Source: Vermamoeba vermiformis (taxonomy: Eukaryota > Tubulinea > Echinamoebida). From it: a stretch of 64,000 nucleotides of DNA. A program made the translations under genes and the position numbers. The stretch's first letter is position 1. Each line of letters starts with the position of its first letter. The stretch covers positions 124,001-188,000 of the forward strand of contig JBEWZL010000124.1 of the NCBI GenBank assembly GCA_045837725.1, in the 5' to 3' direction. The notes under the pieces are model-generated. The model was given only the letters and a program-made list of their open reading frames with translations. It did not search any database and was not told where the DNA came from. Shown here piece after piece: positions 60,516 to 64,000 of this stretch.

Positions 60516-63500
60516 TTATTTGGTGCTCAAATACACAGTTTCAATTGTTCTTACGACTTCACCAATGAGTGGTCTGTCGTTCGGTTCTTGCGCCCAACAC
60601 TGCGAAATCAACTTGCTAATTTGATGCGGGCAGTCTTGCGGCACGGCCATTCTTTTGCCTTGCAGAACAAATTCAGCCACGTCCCAGCTGTACTTGAACT
60701 CTTTGTATGGCTCATCTTGTGTTATAATGGCCCAGAGCAACACGCCGAAACTGAAAATATCTGCGCTTCGGGCGTAATTTTCATTCTTCAATATTTCTAC
60801 AGAAGCCAAAATTAGAAAAATTTAAAACTATTCGTGAAAAAGCCGTAAATGAATGCTCAGAAAAGAAAAATATTGCCAAAGATAAGTGTACGTGCCTACG
60901 GCCATATAAATAGGTGTTCCAACGCCCTTTGTGAACTTCGAAGTGACCGAATCTGACACTGATCGTGCAGTACCAAAATCTGCAAGTTTGACATTGACAA
61001 TGGCGTCTTTTGAAGTTGACACAACTAACGCATTTTCAGGCTTGATGTCGCGATGCAAAATATTGTTCAAGTGCAGGAACTTCAATGCTTCAGCGATATC
61101 GAGTGCTAGTTTAAGCTTGAACTTCATATCTAACTGTTGCTTCTGTAATAAATGTTTCAAATCTCCGTTGGTGATAAACTCGGTCAAAATCGCTCTTTTG
61201 CCTGTGACACGTGACGCACCGATAAACTGCACGATTGACTTGTGATGCAAGTTCATCATCATGCGCACTTCTTGCTCGAATTCACGTGTAATCTCCTCGC
61301 CGAGATCTTGCATCTAAATTAGGAAATGTTTTAGTAGCGCCCGGGAAATTTCGAGTTGCGGGTGCCTTACTTTGAGCGTCTTGAACGCAACTCGCTGACC
61401 ACGATACATCGCCTTATAAACAGCACCGAATCTAATTGTCGTTAGTAATGATATGATATATGAATTAATACGCTACTCACCCTCCTTCGCCAATCGCATC
61501 GCCTTCAACTTGTACCTCATCAACATCGATCCACGGCGAGTGTTCACTTGCTGCATCGAATTCAATCAGCGAATAGATTTCTTCTTCAGGCAGCTCTATC
61601 CAGAATGACACTTGACACTTTGTTGTCATTTTCATTGTCAGCACAAGTTCGACTTCGGTACTTCCGCCGTCAGGCACTTCGAACACTTGTGGTGTTGCAA
61701 TGAGGTCGTATTTGGGCGATATAATTGGTCTGATTTGAACGACAGTGCGGTGCTGTACGAGTTTGTCGTAAAGAGATCCGACGCTGATCACTTTGGACTT
61801 GCGAAGTGACACGGTAAAGCTGTCCCTGACCGGGTGATCAACAATCAACAGATCACCTTTCGTGCCAAATTTGAAACTCGTCTTTGACAGCTTGATCGGC
61901 AAGTCATCAGGCAGTTTGAACTTGAACTCTTCTGGTGGCGCCGAGTTGTTTTTGACATGTGACGCGGACAGTGTCAACATTTCGACACGTGACTTGAGTT
62001 GGTCTTCTCGTTTTCTTCGTGCACTCATAGTGACTATGAGCAGGACCATGGCTGCAATAAGAAGTATGCCAAGCGGTACTGTCAAGCCAACCACTAACGC
62101 TATTGATGTCTTGTCTTGTGGACAGCTCAAAGTGAACGTGATTGTTTTGGAGACGGATCTGATGGACGGTGAATGGCAGGCACGTCCTTCACTCGATATC
62201 TTCATCATAGAATCAAAATTACTGCCGCCACATGTTGTCGTGATATAAAACACTGGTGTCTCTACTTCTGACTCGGCCATGTCGAACACAATCTCGCCTT
62301 CAAATTGCATGCAATCAATGACCAGAGTGTCTTTGTTGCGTACCACGAGCTTGGCGTTAGGTTCAACAATCAAATCTGAATGAACGAAGGAACTTTAGTA
62401 AGTGATCGGATCAGATTCGCTAGTGGGTCGGACTTACTATGAAACGCCGCCAAGGTATGTATATCCGATAGTCTTAACGTTGTTCCTGAATGTACATAAA
62501 GCGTTGACTTGGCTGGACAATGAGCTGTTGTTTGGCGGTTAGTACCAAAAAAGACAGACCGGATGCGTCGATTCAGTACGTACAGTCGTAGCACTTGAAT
62601 TCCTCTGTAGAGCAACAAAACGCATTTCCATCAATATTACATTGGCTGGCTTCACTTTTGAAGGTCGAAGGTAGCGCCAAACATCCGCGAAACAAATTGT
62701 CTTGGATGTGAAGCTGTTGAAGTGTTCTCATATTGTTCATCGCTGGCAACGTGCCAGTAAACCAATTCGAAGAAATATTACTTAAATATCGTTAGTATGA
62801 CACTAGTAGCGTTTGTATTAGTATTACTTACAGTTTTCTCAAATTTTGCATCGAAGTTATTCCGTGCCCTATTGTACCATTCAAGTTGTTGTTAGACAAG
62901 TCCCTAAATATTATACGTTAGTATGTGTAACTTAAGGCGATACATTCAACGTACAGCTCGGCTAGAGGCAGTTCGAAAAGTTCGACCGGGATCGTGCCAG
63001 CGAGGTCATTGTTGGCCATGTGCAGCTCTTGCAAGCGAAACAATCGAGACAGCGTTGATGGAAGTGTACCACTGAACGCGTTATTGTCAATTTGAACGTA
63101 GTTCAGAGAACTTAATTGTCCAAATGACTCCGGAATCGTGCCGCTGAATCGATTGTTGTCGATCTTTAAAATTCGTAGTAGACCTCTTGTAGTCAATCCT
63201 GGCGGGATAGTTCCGATGAACTTGTTGTCACTTAAGTATAGTTCAGCAATAGTGTTGGTCAAATCAAATAAATGCAACACAGATCCGGTCAGCTGATTGT
63301 TCGACAAGTCGACAGTGCGCAATCTGTTCAGCAACCCGTAAGTGATGGGTACGGTGCCTGTCAGTTGATTGTCATTTGCAGTGAAGTAGCCAAGCCCTGC
63401 GGGTAGAAATCCGGGTGATTCGAATGAAGGCAAAGGACCCGAAAGTCTGTTGGCGCCAAGTGTCAGATCCGTCAATCGTCTGTTTCTTCCGAGTGCTCGA

Positions 63501-64000
63501 GGGATGGTACCAATCAAGTTATTGTTGTTCAATATGAGGCTAACGATCGATGGAAGTGATCCAAATGACTCGGGAATGACACCACTGATGCGATTGTGTG
63601 CCACTGCGAAGGTCGTTAAAGATGCCATGCCTCCAATGCTCTGTGGCAACGTGCCAGTGAGATTATTGAACACTATGTTGACGATCTGGAGTTGTTGTAG
63701 GTTTCCTATTGAGTTGGGTATAGGACCTTCCAGTAGGTTGGCGTAAGCGTGGAAAGCTTGAAGTGCGGTGAGCTGTCCAATGCTCTCAGGAATTGTTCCA
63801 GAAAATCTGTTGAAGCTCAATAGCAGTTGTTGAAGTTGCGTTAGCTGGCCTATATCGTTGGGTATCGTTCCAGTGAGCTCGTTATTTTCTACTTGAAGCC
63901 AGAGCAAGTTGCGCAGATTCGTGATCGAGTTCGGAAGTGTTCCGCTAAGTCGGTTCCTGGACGCCAAGAAGTGCGTCAGTCCGACCATATTTCCAATATC
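60516..64000 (-). CDS. LRR receptor kinase of the TKL group, copy B, 5' end beyond the window
   Basis: Tandem paralogue of copy A with the same exon pattern: 62955->64000 (partial), 62832-62903, 62584-62780, 62438-62524, 61481-62375, 61371-61431, 60896-61313, 60516-60796. The visible part starts within the leucine-rich repeats (HFLASRNRLSGTLP) and keeps membrane segment, juxtamembrane domain and kinase motifs. The kinase exons are almost identical to copy A, while the LRR exons differ more, as expected for gene conversion or for selection on the ligand-facing side. The donor after GTA-G at 60896 is GC rather than GT, and the phase is only kept if GC is used. Signal peptide and first repeats lie to the right of the window. 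Confidence 0.88.

Overview
The window is nuclear DNA from a eukaryotic microbe. The genes are packed closely and most are cut by many short GT-AG introns (about 45-130 bases, donors GTAAGT or GTACGT, A/T-rich with TAG or CAG acceptors). One stretch gives a tRNA-Asn and a 5S rRNA-like gene. The gene set (tandem LRR receptor kinases of the tyrosine-kinase-like group, a PPEF phosphatase, a DAF-36/Neverland-type Rieske oxygenase, WDHD1/Ctf4, TMEM104, a LysA-type decarboxylase) fits a free-living amoeba-like protist, most likely an amoebozoan. That placement is an inference from gene content and intron style, not a taxonomic test.

Layout. 1-6.1 kb (all minus strand): the 3'-truncated PPEF phosphatase, a Rieske sterol desaturase-like enzyme, and a membrane-anchored F-box protein. 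6.17-7.88 kb: a DNA element with 82-bp terminal inverted repeats and an 8-bp target duplication, carrying a spliced but probably decayed cargo gene. 8.15-12.5 kb (plus): a von Willebrand A protein and a SAM-like/CK1-like kinase with a frame break. 12.7-15.2 kb (minus) and 23.7-26.2 kb (plus): two head-to-head copies of a secreted heparinase-II/III-like protein. The first copy is frameshifted, the second intact. They bracket WDHD1 (16.2-20.0 kb), a short 5S rRNA-like gene and a METTL21-like lysine methyltransferase. 26.5-32.9 kb: an F-box remnant, TMEM104, and a 647-residue fusion of a nucleotidyltransferase with an RNA-ligase-like domain, the most unusual protein here. 33.1-43.1 kb (minus): an orphan 566-residue protein, a GPI-anchored secreted protein, and a very large seven-pass receptor with a cysteine-rich ectodomain. 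43.6-46.5 kb: a ubiquitin-like protein without the GG tail, divergent from an ACT-like/diaminopimelate decarboxylase gene that holds a tRNA-Asn in its last intron. 46.6-55.4 kb: an NAD-dependent epimerase gene split by a young Ty3/gypsy LTR element (47.45-55.15 kb), itself hit by a 1.1-kb DNA element. 55.7-64.0 kb: two tandem LRR receptor kinases, the second running off the right edge.

The genes do not form one pathway. Two themes stand out. Surface and signalling proteins are abundant (heparinase pair, GPI protein, seven-pass receptor, LRR kinases), and the region is being reshaped by recent duplication and insertion (inverted heparinase pair, tandem kinases, three nested or separate mobile elements). 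Exon limits given as exact were checked by reading phase across each junction. Those marked approximate were not.
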